This document shows positions 8,698 through 16,393 of a DNA stretch of 47,939 nt, piece by piece (the stretch's first letter is position 1; every line of letters begins with the position of its first letter). Under the pieces are notes generated by a model. That model saw only the letters and a program-made list of their open reading frames with translations. It had not been told where the DNA came from and did not search any database. Location of the stretch: positions 1 to 47,939 of IMG/VR virus record IMGVR_UViG_3300025101_000038, one strand, 5' to 3'. A program made the translations under genes and the position numbers. Origin of the DNA: a virus.

Positions 8698-9171
8698 TTA
8701 CGAGCTAGAAAGAATATCCTCAGGATTTTCTATTCTTGCCAATATTTCATCATCGTTTAATAAACGCAAGTCTCCGCCATCAATTTTGATACGAGCACCT
8801 GCGTACCTGCCAAAAATAACCCAATCTCTTTCTTGACACCATGGTCCTTCTGGAAATTTATTGCTATCTTTGTATGCATCTGGTCCCAATGATACTACGA
8901 AACCAACATTAGTAGCTAGTCTTTCTTTCTCTAAAGTTTGGTTTGCCAGAATAATGCCACCCTTACTTGTAGTTTTAGGGGTGAACGGTAGTATTAATAT
9001 CCTATACCCTGTGGGTTTAGGTAATTTCTCTGTAAGAGATTCATCCTCAGTAATTTTTTCTGCGGTGTACTTCTCTTCTTCAGGTTGTTTCATTTTACCT
9101 AAATTATCTACCACATCAGGTAATACTTTAGGTGTGCCTTCGCCAAATGATTTAGTTTGATCAACTTCCAT
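8698..9171 (-). CDS. GroES-like co-chaperonin
   Basis: 157 residues. A ~48-residue charged N-terminal extension precedes a cpn10 domain: LPKPTGYRILILPF (~50-63), a mobile-loop-like segment TSKGGIILAN, then a beta barrel with GFVVSLGPDAY and WVIFGRYAGARIKIDGGDLRLLNDDEILARI near the end, all in the order seen in GroES. Cellular GroES is ~97 residues, so this one is extended at the N-terminus. It should cap host GroEL to fold phage proteins, probably the capsid, as T4 gp31 does. It sits between scaffold and the small Lys-rich genes. Confidence 0.85.
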   Translation of the reverse strand: MEVDQTKSFGEGTPKVLPDVVDNLGKMKQPEEEKYTAEKITEDESLTEKLPKPTGYRILILPFTPKTTSKGGIILANQTLEKERLATNVGFVVSLGPDAYKDSNKFPEGPWCQERDWVIFGRYAGARIKIDGGDLRLLNDDEILARIENPEDILSSS

Positions 9172-9361
9172 CTTTTTGCTCCTCTCTGCCTTGCAGGTCT
9201 ATTATTAAAGATTCAGCGAAATTAAGACCTGATATTTCGCCTACTATTTTTTTGTAATCTTCCATATTCTTGATTCCACCAGCGATAAGAGTATTTTCTA
9301 ATTGTTCTCTCCTATCCCTGAGGTTTCTAAGAAACCTTTCTATGAGTACTATAGCGTCCAA
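9161..9361 (-). CDS. Small coiled-coil protein
   Basis: 66 residues, helical and charged (RNLRDRREQLENTLIAGG ... YKKIVGEISGLNFAES). It overlaps the GroES-like gene by 11 bases and abuts the next small gene, so it is coupled. Its leucine pattern suggests a short dimeric coiled coil. Function unknown. Confidence 0.65.
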   Translation of the reverse strand: MDAIVLIERFLRNLRDRREQLENTLIAGGIKNMEDYKKIVGEISGLNFAESLIIDLQGREEQKDGS

Positions 9362-9556
9362 CTATGTACCAACTTTTTTCTGAGCTTTCTTATGTGCTTC
9401 TGTAAAAGTAGATCCACGTTTCATCATATTTGTCATACTGACCATGTGTTTTTTAGTATGATGTTTAGCGTGTTTTTTCATAACATCTTGTTGCCTTTTA
9501 TTAAGACTCGAGATGTCAACTCCCTTTACCGTAACCTTTTTCTTTTTATCTGTCAT
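9362..9556 (-). CDS. Small basic His/Met-rich protein
   Basis: 64 residues if started at ATG 9556, which overlaps the upstream stop as TAATG and follows GGAAG at good spacing; a GTG at 9568 is the alternative. The middle is unusually rich in Lys, His and Met (KKHAKHHTKKHMVSMTNMMKRG). Likely nucleic-acid binding or packaged with DNA; this is inference from charge and position in the portal-GroES interval. Confidence 0.65.
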   Translation of the reverse strand: MTDKKKKVTVKGVDISSLNKRQQDVMKKHAKHHTKKHMVSMTNMMKRGSTFTEAHKKAQKKVGT

Positions 9557-9819
9557 TAACACTTCCACTGTCTTCTAGACCAATAATTTGCCTTAGTTTT
9601 ATCACTCCCCATACTTTTGCTCCTGGCACAATAAGATTTTTTTCTTTTCTTATTTCCTGGATGAGCACCTAAGTTTGGATCCCCAAAAGTCACTCTTACT
9701 ACCCTTCCGTTTGAGTTTTTCACAAAAACTTCCCTCGTCTTTTTTCCATATCCAGGTTTCCCTTTAGATATTCTTCTGGGTTTATTAAGAGTGACCTTTT
9801 TGCCTTTATATTCAGCCAT
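9556..9819 (-). CDS. Small basic protein, DUF5872-like
   Basis: 87 residues, strongly basic. The pattern VTFGDPNLGAHPGNKKRKKSYCARSKSMGSDKTKANYWS in pieces (FGDPN, KRKKSYCARS, KANYWSRRQW) matches a family common in aquatic phage and viral genomes that I recall as DUF5872. No function is known to me. It is coupled to both neighbours by TAATG-type overlaps. Confidence 0.7.
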   Translation of the reverse strand: MAEYKGKKVTLNKPRRISKGKPGYGKKTREVFVKNSNGRVVRVTFGDPNLGAHPGNKKRKKSYCARSKSMGSDKTKANYWSRRQWKC

Positions 9820-10016
9820 TATTTCTTTTTCTTTTTAGAAGTTTTCTTTTTAGGTTTTTTAGCAGTTTTTGCTGCAGCTTTAAAATCAGAAGCTTTAGGT
9901 GCACCTTTAGCCCCTTTCTTACGCATTTTTTTACCTTCTGCACGTTTTTTATTAATGTTGTAGTAAAGCCCTTTTTTAGCTGTTCTACCATCTTTGGTTT
10001 TATGCGTTTTCTTCAT
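9819..10016 (-). CDS. Lys-rich histone-H1-like protein
   Basis: 65 residues with Lys making up nearly half, Ala and Gly most of the rest, and a C-terminal run KKTSKKKKK. This is the composition of H1-like nucleoid proteins. Placed directly after the portal gene, it may neutralise packaged DNA or be ejected with it; that is inference. ATG 10016 overlaps the stop of the 22-residue ORF upstream (TAATG). Confidence 0.7.
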   Translation of the reverse strand: MKKTHKTKDGRTAKKGLYYNINKKRAEGKKMRKKGAKGAPKASDFKAAAKTAKKPKKKTSKKKKK

Positions 10017-10084
10017 TACTTCTTCTTCTTTTTGTTCTTTTTCTTCATTACTGGTTTAGGTTTTCTTCTCATTGAACCTGGCAT
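10016..10084 (-). CDS. 22-residue Lys/Arg-rich peptide
   Basis: Sequence begins MPGSMRRKPKPV and ends in a run of Lys. Its ATG overlaps the portal stop and its stop overlaps the next ATG, both as TAATG, so the two junctions support a real, translationally coupled gene although it is too short for normal calling. Function unknown; the charge matches the three basic proteins that follow. Confidence 0.6.
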   Translation of the reverse strand: MPGSMRRKPKPVMKKKNKKKKK

Positions 10085-12435
10085 TATACACCTCTGCTGT
10101 CTGTGTCACTTTTTCTAGTCTCTTCGAGAACTTTTGAAAAAGTTTCGTTTGTTTCTTTTTCTCGATCCCTGGCAATTTTCATTTCAGCGATCGCCTCATT
10201 AGACTCTATTTTAGCTAAATCTACCTGACTTCGTAAAGCTTCAGATTGTTGTTTCGCTTCTATCTCACGTCCTTTTAACTCGAGAAGAGGATCCATACCT
10301 GCATTAGCTTGAGCTTGCGCCATAGCTTGTGCTTGACCTGTTACTTGTTGAGTAGCTTGAGCTGCCACTAGAGCTAATTCGTTCATCATTTCTGGAGTCA
10401 TTTGATCCATAGGTGGTAGTTGTTGACCCATAGCTTGTTCTATTTGTTGTTTATATAGCATAGCTTGATGTTCTTGTATATTTGCACCTATAGCTGACAC
10501 TGCTGTATTATTGTTAGCTACCATAGGGTTTTGTAAAAATGCACTGTGTGCTGCGATGTATGCTTCATGGTTTTGAAAATCAAACGCTTTTATAGGTGAC
10601 CCTGTCATTGCTGCTTGTTGATCACTAATAGGGTCTCTTGGCGGAACTTCTACAGGTGGTGGTAATATAGCGTCAATGTTTTTTACTTCTAGAGCTTCAT
10701 ACATTCTTTTATATGCTTCTCTTAAATTATGTATTTGTGGTGCTGCTTGTGCCATTTGTAATTCTTGTTGTGCTAACATAACACGTTGTGACATACTAAA
10801 TATATTAGGATCACTTACAGGAATAATATCAACACGATCATCAAAGTCCATAGCTTTTATTTCTTGTTGACCGCCTTTTACTGCATACGGATATGCTGGT
10901 GGTAGAGTTTTAGCGAATATTTCTGCTAATAATCTAAATTCTTTACGCTGTGCATAGTGTAATCTTTTATGTATAGCTGACATTACCTTAGTACCACGCT
11001 CTAACATGGCTACAGTTGTACCTACTGGTAGTTGTTGACTACCTATATCACCAACTTGCATGTCTGCTATACTGGCAAACCTTCTACCAGAGTCAATAAG
11101 TACTGTTAGTAACTGACCTAACACGTTAGATGGCTCTTTATAAGGTAAAGGCATCAATGCGTCACGTATTGCTCCTCCTGGAACGTCAACATCTCTAAAT
11201 TCTCCTGGACTTAGTGGCTCATCTTCACCTTGTATCCTCATACCTCTGGCTTTAAACCCAGCTGGTAGGTTTGAGAGAGTTCCAGCGTCAATTAATTGCC
11301 TTAAAATAGCTGTGGCGGACTTAGTTAGCCCTCCAATCATGTGAATTAGCCCAAAACCGTAAAATCCTAGCCCTGGAAGGAACTTATAGTGTATAAAATA
11401 CTCTTTTTTCTTAAAATTAGTGTCTTCAGGGTTCCAATTACGTCTAATAGCGAGCACATCACCTGTATCTTCTAAAATTGTGACGATATATGGTACTGCT
11501 ATCTCATATTCATCTATACCTTCAAGCTCTAAATCTACATGAAACTCTAAAATTGTGTAATTATTGTAGTCAGAAGCAGGTTTTGACAAACCTTGTAACT
11601 CATCTATCTTTTCTTGAGCTTCATTATACTCACTTGGTAAAGCTCCACCGAGTTCAATATCCCTATATACACCTGAAAGTTGCATTTTACGGACATCATT
11701 ACCTGTCATATTTACGCAATGGGTGATTCTAGGGCTGGTTTCTAGGTTAGTTGTATCATAACTTACTACTAAATCCTCTGCTTTTACAAAAACAGCTGAA
11801 GGTCTTTCTAAAATTGAGTCATAATACACTTTTTTGAATGCTGATCCAGATAATGGTAGGTGAAATAACAGCTGATCCATCTCTGGGTCATAGTCTTCCA
11901 TAACTTCTGTTATCTGGTAGTTCATAAATTCTTTTACTCTGTTCGCTTGGGCTACGCTCTCTGGCGTCTCTTCCCCCACAACTTTGGTACTCACTGGTCC
12001 ATTAGGAGGTAATAATTCCTTATATGCTTGCGCTTGGAACTGTGTTGTCGCTTCGGACAGCAATGGATGAGTGACACCAGAGGCTCCAGCGAACGGCTGA
12101 TCACGGTCTTCGGCTTTTATGCCGAGTAAATCTAAACCTTTAGAAAATCCATCAAGCCACTCCTCTCTGGAAGATTTATCTTCTTCATACGAAGACATTA
12201 ACTCAGAGGTGAGTTCCCCTAAGTATCTTTCATCCAAGACTTCGGTTAAATTAACTTCAAAATTAGTTTGAATACTTTCTTGTTCTGTGACCGCGATCAT
12301 TTGACCGTCTGGTCCCATTTGAAAATCTGTGGTAGGTTCTGCTTCCTCCTCCACTATTACATTTATGTCTTCTTCTTCTATCCCTGGTTCCTGTAATTTT
12401 GGTGGGTTAGGATATCTTTGTCTTTCTATTGCCAT
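10084..12435 (-). CDS. Portal protein
   Basis: 783 residues, the length of large podovirus portals. N-terminal acidic segment, then YEEDKSSREEWLDGFSKGLDLLG (~82-104), a long alpha/beta body, the wing/clip region with GFGLIHMIGGLTKSATAILRQLID and a C-terminal barrel-like stretch very rich in Gln/Ala/Met (about 640-770). It forms the dodecameric DNA channel and docks the terminase encoded just upstream. Start chosen at ATG 12435; there is no clear Shine-Dalgarno in the 18-base gap after terL. Confidence 0.88.
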   Translation of the reverse strand: MAIERQRYPNPPKLQEPGIEEEDINVIVEEEAEPTTDFQMGPDGQMIAVTEQESIQTNFEVNLTEVLDERYLGELTSELMSSYEEDKSSREEWLDGFSKGLDLLGIKAEDRDQPFAGASGVTHPLLSEATTQFQAQAYKELLPPNGPVSTKVVGEETPESVAQANRVKEFMNYQITEVMEDYDPEMDQLLFHLPLSGSAFKKVYYDSILERPSAVFVKAEDLVVSYDTTNLETSPRITHCVNMTGNDVRKMQLSGVYRDIELGGALPSEYNEAQEKIDELQGLSKPASDYNNYTILEFHVDLELEGIDEYEIAVPYIVTILEDTGDVLAIRRNWNPEDTNFKKKEYFIHYKFLPGLGFYGFGLIHMIGGLTKSATAILRQLIDAGTLSNLPAGFKARGMRIQGEDEPLSPGEFRDVDVPGGAIRDALMPLPYKEPSNVLGQLLTVLIDSGRRFASIADMQVGDIGSQQLPVGTTVAMLERGTKVMSAIHKRLHYAQRKEFRLLAEIFAKTLPPAYPYAVKGGQQEIKAMDFDDRVDIIPVSDPNIFSMSQRVMLAQQELQMAQAAPQIHNLREAYKRMYEALEVKNIDAILPPPVEVPPRDPISDQQAAMTGSPIKAFDFQNHEAYIAAHSAFLQNPMVANNNTAVSAIGANIQEHQAMLYKQQIEQAMGQQLPPMDQMTPEMMNELALVAAQATQQVTGQAQAMAQAQANAGMDPLLELKGREIEAKQQSEALRSQVDLAKIESNEAIAEMKIARDREKETNETFSKVLEETRKSDTDSRGV

Positions 12436-12453
12436 GTTTGTAATTTAGAAGCG

Positions 12454-13971
12454 TTAATAATAACTTATTTTCTTACGATATAGTACTTCTTCTTCATAAT
12501 CTGATGGAAGTTGTACAAAACCACCTTGCCTAAATCTCATCAATGCTTGTGTTGTTGAGTCTACTAAATCGTCATGGTCACCTGCAGGAAAAGCTGCACA
12601 TTCTTCTATTACATCAGTTGCCCATTTAGTATCAGGATGCCACACCATACCACTTTCAAATAATGGGGCACATGCATTTACCCTCGCAACTTTATCATTT
12701 CCTTTTGACGGAGTGAAGTTTTGTACAGGTATACCTATGTTTCTTAATTCTTGGGTAAGAGGTAGTCCACTTGCTTTTGCTTCTATTATGGTTACGTCAG
12801 GTTCCCAATGTTTGTATTGATCAAGTGCTATAGATTTTAATTCAGGGAAAGTATATTTACCTTTCACAACATCTAATAAAATTATGTGTGGGCTATTACC
12901 ACTATAAACTTCATCACCACCTAATCTACCTTCTGGGTAAAATACTCCCCATGTCGTAATAGCTGAGTAGTCACTGAGTTCTCTTTTTAAAAAAGCTGTA
13001 TCATAACTTTGTATGAGGTAGTCACATTTAGGTGGTTTAGGGTTTGGCCACTCTTTCCACCATTCTCTTTTTATAAGTGCACCTTCTTCACTTGAAGGAT
13101 TCTGCATATATTGTGCATGCCACTTAGGTCCACCTCGCAAAGATGCTTTTACGCTTTCTAATTCTTCTAGTTGCCAATACTCTGGCCAAAGTGGTTTACC
13201 ACTCGGTAGAATAGCAGGTAGCTCAATAACTTCCCATTGATCTGCTTTAGGATCACGAGCTGAGTCTTTTAATAACCTACCTGTTAAATCATTGACGTTC
13301 CATCTTGTCATTACTATAACGATGGCTCCTCCAGGTTGTAGACGTTGCCTTGGTCCAGAGGTGTACCATTCATAAGTATCTTCTAACGCAACTTTTGATA
13401 ATGCGTCTTGCTCTGAGTGAGGGTCATCAATAATAAATAGATCCGCACCACGACCAGCTAACGCACCACCAGTTCCCACTGCATAATATTCTCCACGTTT
13501 TTTAGCATCACGAGTATCTTGAGTTTCCCATTTACCTGCAGCTTTTGAATCTGGGTTTAAGTTCACGTTGGGGAAAACAGTTTTAAAATCATCTGTGTCA
13601 ATTAAGTCACGAATCTTTCTACCAAACTTTACTGCTAAGTCTGCCGTGTGGGTTGCTTGTAGTATTTTTAAACTTGGATTACGACCTACTAAATAAGCAG
13701 GAAAAAAGTGGGAAGCAAACTCTGACTTCGTATGACGAGGAGGCATGTTTATAATTAACCTTTTTATTTTGCCTTTAGCTATACGGTCAAATGCTTCTGC
13801 CATTTTTACATGATGAGCACCTTCTATAAATCCTGGCCATTGTGATTTTACAAACTCAAGGAAATTATTTTGACAGGAATCTACTCGTTCTATTTCTTTG
13901 AGTCTTTCGGTGAGTTGTAAATGTTCCTTCAGTACATCTTCAGGAAGATCATTTAAATCGTAGTTGCTCAT
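12454..13971 (-). CDS. terL: Terminase large subunit
   Basis: 505 residues. N-terminal ATPase: Walker-A-like PPRHTKSE at ~77-84, Walker B LFIIDDP with Asp182/183, coupling region VMTRWNVNDLTGRL. C-terminal RNase-H-like nuclease: QSYDTAF (first Asp) and HDDLVDSTTQALMRF (Asp pair). It packages DNA into the prohead together with a small subunit; the best small-subunit candidate is far away at 25.7 kb. ATG overlaps the stop of the upstream membrane protein as ATGA. Confidence 0.93.
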   Translation of the reverse strand: MSNYDLNDLPEDVLKEHLQLTERLKEIERVDSCQNNFLEFVKSQWPGFIEGAHHVKMAEAFDRIAKGKIKRLIINMPPRHTKSEFASHFFPAYLVGRNPSLKILQATHTADLAVKFGRKIRDLIDTDDFKTVFPNVNLNPDSKAAGKWETQDTRDAKKRGEYYAVGTGGALAGRGADLFIIDDPHSEQDALSKVALEDTYEWYTSGPRQRLQPGGAIVIVMTRWNVNDLTGRLLKDSARDPKADQWEVIELPAILPSGKPLWPEYWQLEELESVKASLRGGPKWHAQYMQNPSSEEGALIKREWWKEWPNPKPPKCDYLIQSYDTAFLKRELSDYSAITTWGVFYPEGRLGGDEVYSGNSPHIILLDVVKGKYTFPELKSIALDQYKHWEPDVTIIEAKASGLPLTQELRNIGIPVQNFTPSKGNDKVARVNACAPLFESGMVWHPDTKWATDVIEECAAFPAGDHDDLVDSTTQALMRFRQGGFVQLPSDYEEEVLYRKKISYY

Positions 13972-14348
13972 TTTTCTTTATTGAGTATCTTACGTATCTT
14001 TTCTGCTTTTTCATCAGCTGTGTCTGCGTGTAGTTCGCTATCTACAACTTTCTCTAATTTTAAGTAGGGTATTCTTTCGTTCGGTACGTATCTCCATGTA
14101 TAACCTTCTTCACCATATACACCAAAGACAGTTTGATTTAAACCTATTTTTATTATCATTGCAGTTTGGTCTTCTAGCAATACTTTATCACCTTCATCAA
14201 ACGGTGAAAATAATCTAAAGAATAGACCTTTCATAAAACTTACTGCGTAATCTTTTACAGCTAGACCAAGAAGCATGGTCAATAAGAAACCGATAAACTG
14301 TATATAGAAGTCGTTTAACTCTATTTCAAACATGGTCATGTCGTACAT
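13968..14348 (-). CDS. Membrane protein with MscS-like beta domain
   Basis: 126 residues. One membrane helix (~13-32, FYIQFIGFLLTMLLGLAV) continues into an amphipathic stretch and then a region like the MscS beta domain: FSPFDEGDKVLLED (~47-60), AMIIKIGL, GYTWRYVPNERI (~82-93). In MscS channels the PF-x2-GD-x-V and IPN/VPN motifs are the hallmark. The other MscS membrane helices and the C-terminal cap are absent. It could be a holin-like or envelope-sensing protein; function is not established. TAATG overlap with the gene upstream. Confidence 0.6.
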   Translation of the reverse strand: MYDMTMFEIELNDFYIQFIGFLLTMLLGLAVKDYAVSFMKGLFFRLFSPFDEGDKVLLEDQTAMIIKIGLNQTVFGVYGEEGYTWRYVPNERIPYLKLEKVVDSELHADTADEKAEKIRKILNKEK

Positions 14349-15211
14349 TAGTCATCAGAAAAATACTTTCTCAATCTTTTCAAGTTTTGTTCTAATTTGT
14401 ACGGATCCATTCTTTCTGCTACCTCATCAATAATTTTGTCGTCTATTTTTCCCGTAGATTTTCTTATTTTCATGAGATCATCATTTAATACAATCATCCT
14501 TTGGATAGGTTGGTCTACACCTGTGCCTTTCGTCATATTGAATATTAAAGAACCTACTCCTTGTTTCTGTAGGGCAGCACTTATTTGAGGATCAAAGTTT
14601 TTAGGGAAATACATCATATTTGGATTTTCCATAAAATTCGTTATGTCTCTAGCTTGAAACTGTGACGGTGTGACTGATTCTATACGAGCATTTTTCCCAG
14701 GTTTCATATTTTTAAGCATGGTTGCTATACCAAAGGGTAAGTTTTCTACATCATACATACCTTTAGTGTTGACGTCTACAGTGTACACTTTACCAAATTT
14801 TTTGCCTCTGTTTGCATATGCAGCTGCATCTGTAAAATCGTCGGTGAGATATACTCCGCCTCTTTGCATTGATGGGTTAAGTACGTTTGGCATGCCTTCT
14901 ACTTGTTTGGTAAGTTTTGTTATACCTTGGTTGAGTGAACCATGGAGCATGGGCTTTGCTTCATTCAATATAAATTTACCTGCTCCTTTAATGGGTGCTG
15001 CTGCAGGAATAACTTCAAAACCTGCAAGAACCTGATCGCCTAGCGACGCATCAGGTGATAACGTCATGTATGAATAACCAGGAATGAGAGAAGCCAGACC
15101 TTCTAGTTTATTTAATCCTCTGTATGATTTCCTTGGGTCAATGCCTAAGTATTCTTCAAGTGCTAATGCTACCCTGTCTTTTCTGGTTGGTTTGGTTCCC
15201 ACTACTGCCAT
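14348..15211 (-). CDS. ADP-ribosyltransferase-like protein
   Basis: 287 residues, first gene of the late block. The order of motifs fits the H-Y-[E/x] ART fold found in phage polyvalent proteins: MLHGSLNQGI (His90), GGVYLTDDFTDAAAYA (Tyr121), VYTVDVNTKGMYDV, and near the end GVGSLIFNM followed by IQRMIVLNDDLMKI, where other ARTs have a YVVF-x-P-x-QI strand. The usual catalytic Glu/Gln is not obvious (Asn-Asp-Asp at 243-245), so activity is uncertain. It might be a virion-delivered host modifier, or an inactive ART-like structural protein. Confidence 0.5.
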   Translation of the reverse strand: MAVVGTKPTRKDRVALALEEYLGIDPRKSYRGLNKLEGLASLIPGYSYMTLSPDASLGDQVLAGFEVIPAAAPIKGAGKFILNEAKPMLHGSLNQGITKLTKQVEGMPNVLNPSMQRGGVYLTDDFTDAAAYANRGKKFGKVYTVDVNTKGMYDVENLPFGIATMLKNMKPGKNARIESVTPSQFQARDITNFMENPNMMYFPKNFDPQISAALQKQGVGSLIFNMTKGTGVDQPIQRMIVLNDDLMKIRKSTGKIDDKIIDEVAERMDPYKLEQNLKRLRKYFSDD

Positions 15212-15269
15212 AATTCAAAAGTAGAAAAATTTTGCAAAAAAATTTTTACAACATCTTCTATAACGTCGA

Positions 15270-15298
15270 ATGATATAGGGTATATGGGGAAAAGTAAA
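15270..15298 (-). promoter_or_regulatory. Late-block promoter, TTTACT-N17-TATCAT
   Basis: -35 TTTACT at 15293-15298 and -10 TATCAT at 15270-15275 (coding strand), spacing 17. Predicted start ~15263, giving a ~50-base leader before ATG 15211. It matches eight other sites in the window. Confidence 0.65.
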
Positions 15299-15330
15299 TC
15301 TGTACTTAAATGTGACTTAAAATCCTACAT

Positions 15331-15345
15331 GGGTGGGTGGGAGGG
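15331..15345 (+). other. G-quadruplex motif (1-nt loops)
   Basis: GGGTGGGTGGGAGGG: four G-triplets with single-base loops, the most stable parallel class, in an AT-rich genome. Confidence 0.7.
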
Positions 15346-15360
15346 TGCAGGCACGCTATA

Positions 15361-15376
15361 AGGGGGGTAGCCCCCT
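15361..15376. repeat. G/C hairpin AGGGGG-gtag-CCCCCT
   Basis: Six-bp stem with a four-base loop. It resembles the hairpins after both small plus-strand ORFs and may be the remnant of a further module copy or a terminator for transcription entering from either side. No T-tract follows. Confidence 0.5.
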
Positions 15377-15467
15377 AGTATAAGTTAAGTAAAAAGTAAA
15401 GGCATTTTTTCCTATATAACTATAAGTTATTTACTTATATACTTTTAAATATACTTATTATTTACTA

Positions 15468-15495
15468 TTTACTTTTAAGTTAATAAGCGTATTAT
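15468..15495 (+). promoter_or_regulatory. Promoter of first module, TTTACT-N16-TATTAT
   Basis: -35 at 15468-15473, -10 at 15490-15495. The second module has the same boxes with the same spacing and the same AGCG before the -10. Confidence 0.65.
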
Positions 15496-15518
15496 AAACG
15501 TATTAGCTTAATTATTAA

Positions 15519-15553
15519 CCCTTTAAATTTAGCTAATTTAATTAACTAAAGGG
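15519..15553 (+). promoter_or_regulatory. 5' UTR hairpin masking the Shine-Dalgarno (module 1)
   Basis: CCCTTTA at 15519-15525 pairs with TAAAGGG at 15547-15553, which contains the AAGGG Shine-Dalgarno. The second module conserves the same pair although the loop differs, which suggests selection. Confidence 0.5.
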
Positions 15554-15559
15554 CTTACT

Positions 15560-15763
15560 AAGGTACTTAAAATAGCTACTAAGTATAACTTAAACGCTAA
15601 AATAGTACTAGGTAATACGGCTAAACTAGGCGAGAAAAACTCGGCTAAGTACAAAAGCTGGGTAGGTAAAACGGTTAAAGAAGTTTTTACTACTGGGCAA
15701 GGTACGGTTGATATAACCTATGCTATTAAAGTGGGCGGTATAAAACCTGTCCCTACCGAATAA
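15560..15763 (+). pseudogene. Small paralogue lacking a normal start codon
   Basis: An open frame of 67 codons plus stop encodes a protein very like that of 16173-16382 (shared blocks LNAKIVLG, GEKNSAKYKSW, TGQG, VDITYAIKV). At the position of the ATG of the other copy this one has AAG (15560-15562). The in-frame stretch upstream holds only CTT, ACT, GGG and AAA before a TAA. Promoter, SD-masking hairpin and downstream hairpin remain intact and the frame has not decayed, so either the loss is recent or an unusual start is used. Confidence 0.6.
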
Positions 15764-15778
15764 AACGGTTTTAGTAAC

Positions 15779-15802
15779 GGCTAGGGGGTAAAACCCCTAG
15801 CC
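15779..15802 (+). terminator. Hairpin after first small ORF
   Basis: Perfect 9-bp stem GGCTAGGGG/CCCCTAGCC with loop GTAAAA, 15 bases after the stop. No T-tract follows on the plus strand, so termination is likely but not certain. Confidence 0.55.
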
Positions 15803-15850
15803 CTATTACTATATAAAGAACATACGAGCATCCGAACAACCATCTTTCTA

Positions 15851-15868
15851 AGATCTGCTAGCAGATCT
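15851..15868. repeat. Perfect 18-bp palindrome with two GATC sites
   Basis: AGATCTGCTAGCAGATCT is identical on both strands and lies between the two modules. Candidate protein-binding site. Confidence 0.7.
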
Positions 15869-15876
15869 GAATTGCG

Positions 15877-15942
15877 TGGCACATGCTTCATGTATTGGGG
15901 GCAGACGTTTTGATCTTTGTGTGTGTGTCATGCGATCTGATC
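15877..15942. repeat. Repeat block A (TGGCACATG, GGGGGCAGACGTTTTGATC, TG tract, GATCTGATC)
   Basis: TGGCACATGCTTCATG (15877-15892), GGGGGCAGACGTTTTGATC (15897-15915 region), a TG run and GATCTGATC (15934-15942). The same words recur near 16476-16548 and 17023-17124 in a different order. Confidence 0.6.
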
Positions 15943-15960
15943 TGATGTGTTATCTACTTT

Positions 15961-15980
15961 GGGTGGGTGGGTGGTGAGGG
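15961..15980 (+). other. G-quadruplex motif of second module
   Basis: GGGTGGGTGGG followed by TGGTGAGGG: four G-triplets with loops of 1, 1 and 6. It precedes the second promoter by about 100 bases, as in module 1. Confidence 0.6.
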
Positions 15981-16081
15981 AGCCGTATTATACCTTACAT
16001 TTACTTTGGGGTAAAGCTTTTGATTTACTTATAACTTTTTATTATACCGTATAGCTAGAACTTATATACTTAACTTTCCGC

Positions 16082-16109
16082 TTTACTTTCATATTTATTA
16101 GCGTATTAT
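16082..16109 (+). promoter_or_regulatory. Promoter of second module, TTTACT-N16-TATTAT
   Basis: -35 at 16082-16087, -10 at 16104-16109; start expected ~16116, leaving a ~57-base leader with the SD-masking hairpin. Confidence 0.7.
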
Positions 16110-16131
16110 ATACCTAATGTTTAGTTATTAA

Positions 16132-16165
16132 CCCTTTAAATTAAACATTTCCGACTAATAAAGGG
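16132..16165 (+). promoter_or_regulatory. 5' UTR hairpin masking the Shine-Dalgarno (module 2)
   Basis: CCCTTTA (16132-16138) pairs with TAAAGGG (16159-16165). The AAGGG in the second arm is the ribosome site, 7 bases before ATG 16173. Confidence 0.55.
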
Positions 16166-16172
16166 TACTATA

Positions 16173-16382
16173 ATGGTGATTAAAATTAGTACTAAATACG
16201 ATCTTAATGCTAAAATAGTTTTAGGTAGTAATATAGGACGCCTTGGTGAAAAAAACTCAGCTAAATACAAAAGCTGGGCTAATAAAACCGTAGCGGAAAT
16301 ATTCAAAACGGGTCAAGGATCTGTTGACATTACCTACGCTATTAAGGTAAAAGGTATTCAAGAAGTACCTTCAGCTAAGTAA
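16173..16382 (+). CDS. Small protein with recurrent TVxE...DIxY module
   Basis: 69 residues, basic, on the strand opposite its neighbours. It has its own promoter, SD-masking leader hairpin and Rho-independent terminator, so it is a complete monocistronic unit. The C-terminal half (GEKNSAKYKSWANKTVAEIF ... SVDITYAIK) resembles the ends of the proteins at 16651, 23265 and 26726 and the copy at 15560. Function unknown. Its position in a repeat-rich control region suggests an early regulator or DNA-binding protein. Confidence 0.75.
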   Translation: MVIKISTKYDLNAKIVLGSNIGRLGEKNSAKYKSWANKTVAEIFKTGQGSVDITYAIKVKGIQEVPSAK

Positions 16383-16393
16383 GGCTGGGAACT

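Larger units (their letters stand above)
15212..15559. other. Non-coding control region, left half of first duplicated module
   Basis: No gene is visible. The stretch holds the late minus-strand promoter, a perfect G-quadruplex motif, a G-rich hairpin, a long AT-rich tract with repeated ACTTAT/TTTACT words, and the plus-strand promoter of the first small ORF copy. Confidence 0.6.

Noticed and set aside
15387-15415. TTTACTTTT near 15400 on the minus strand as a promoter
   Set aside because: The nearest -10-like TATACT is only 12 bases away, too close, and the known spacing of 16-17 gives no box.
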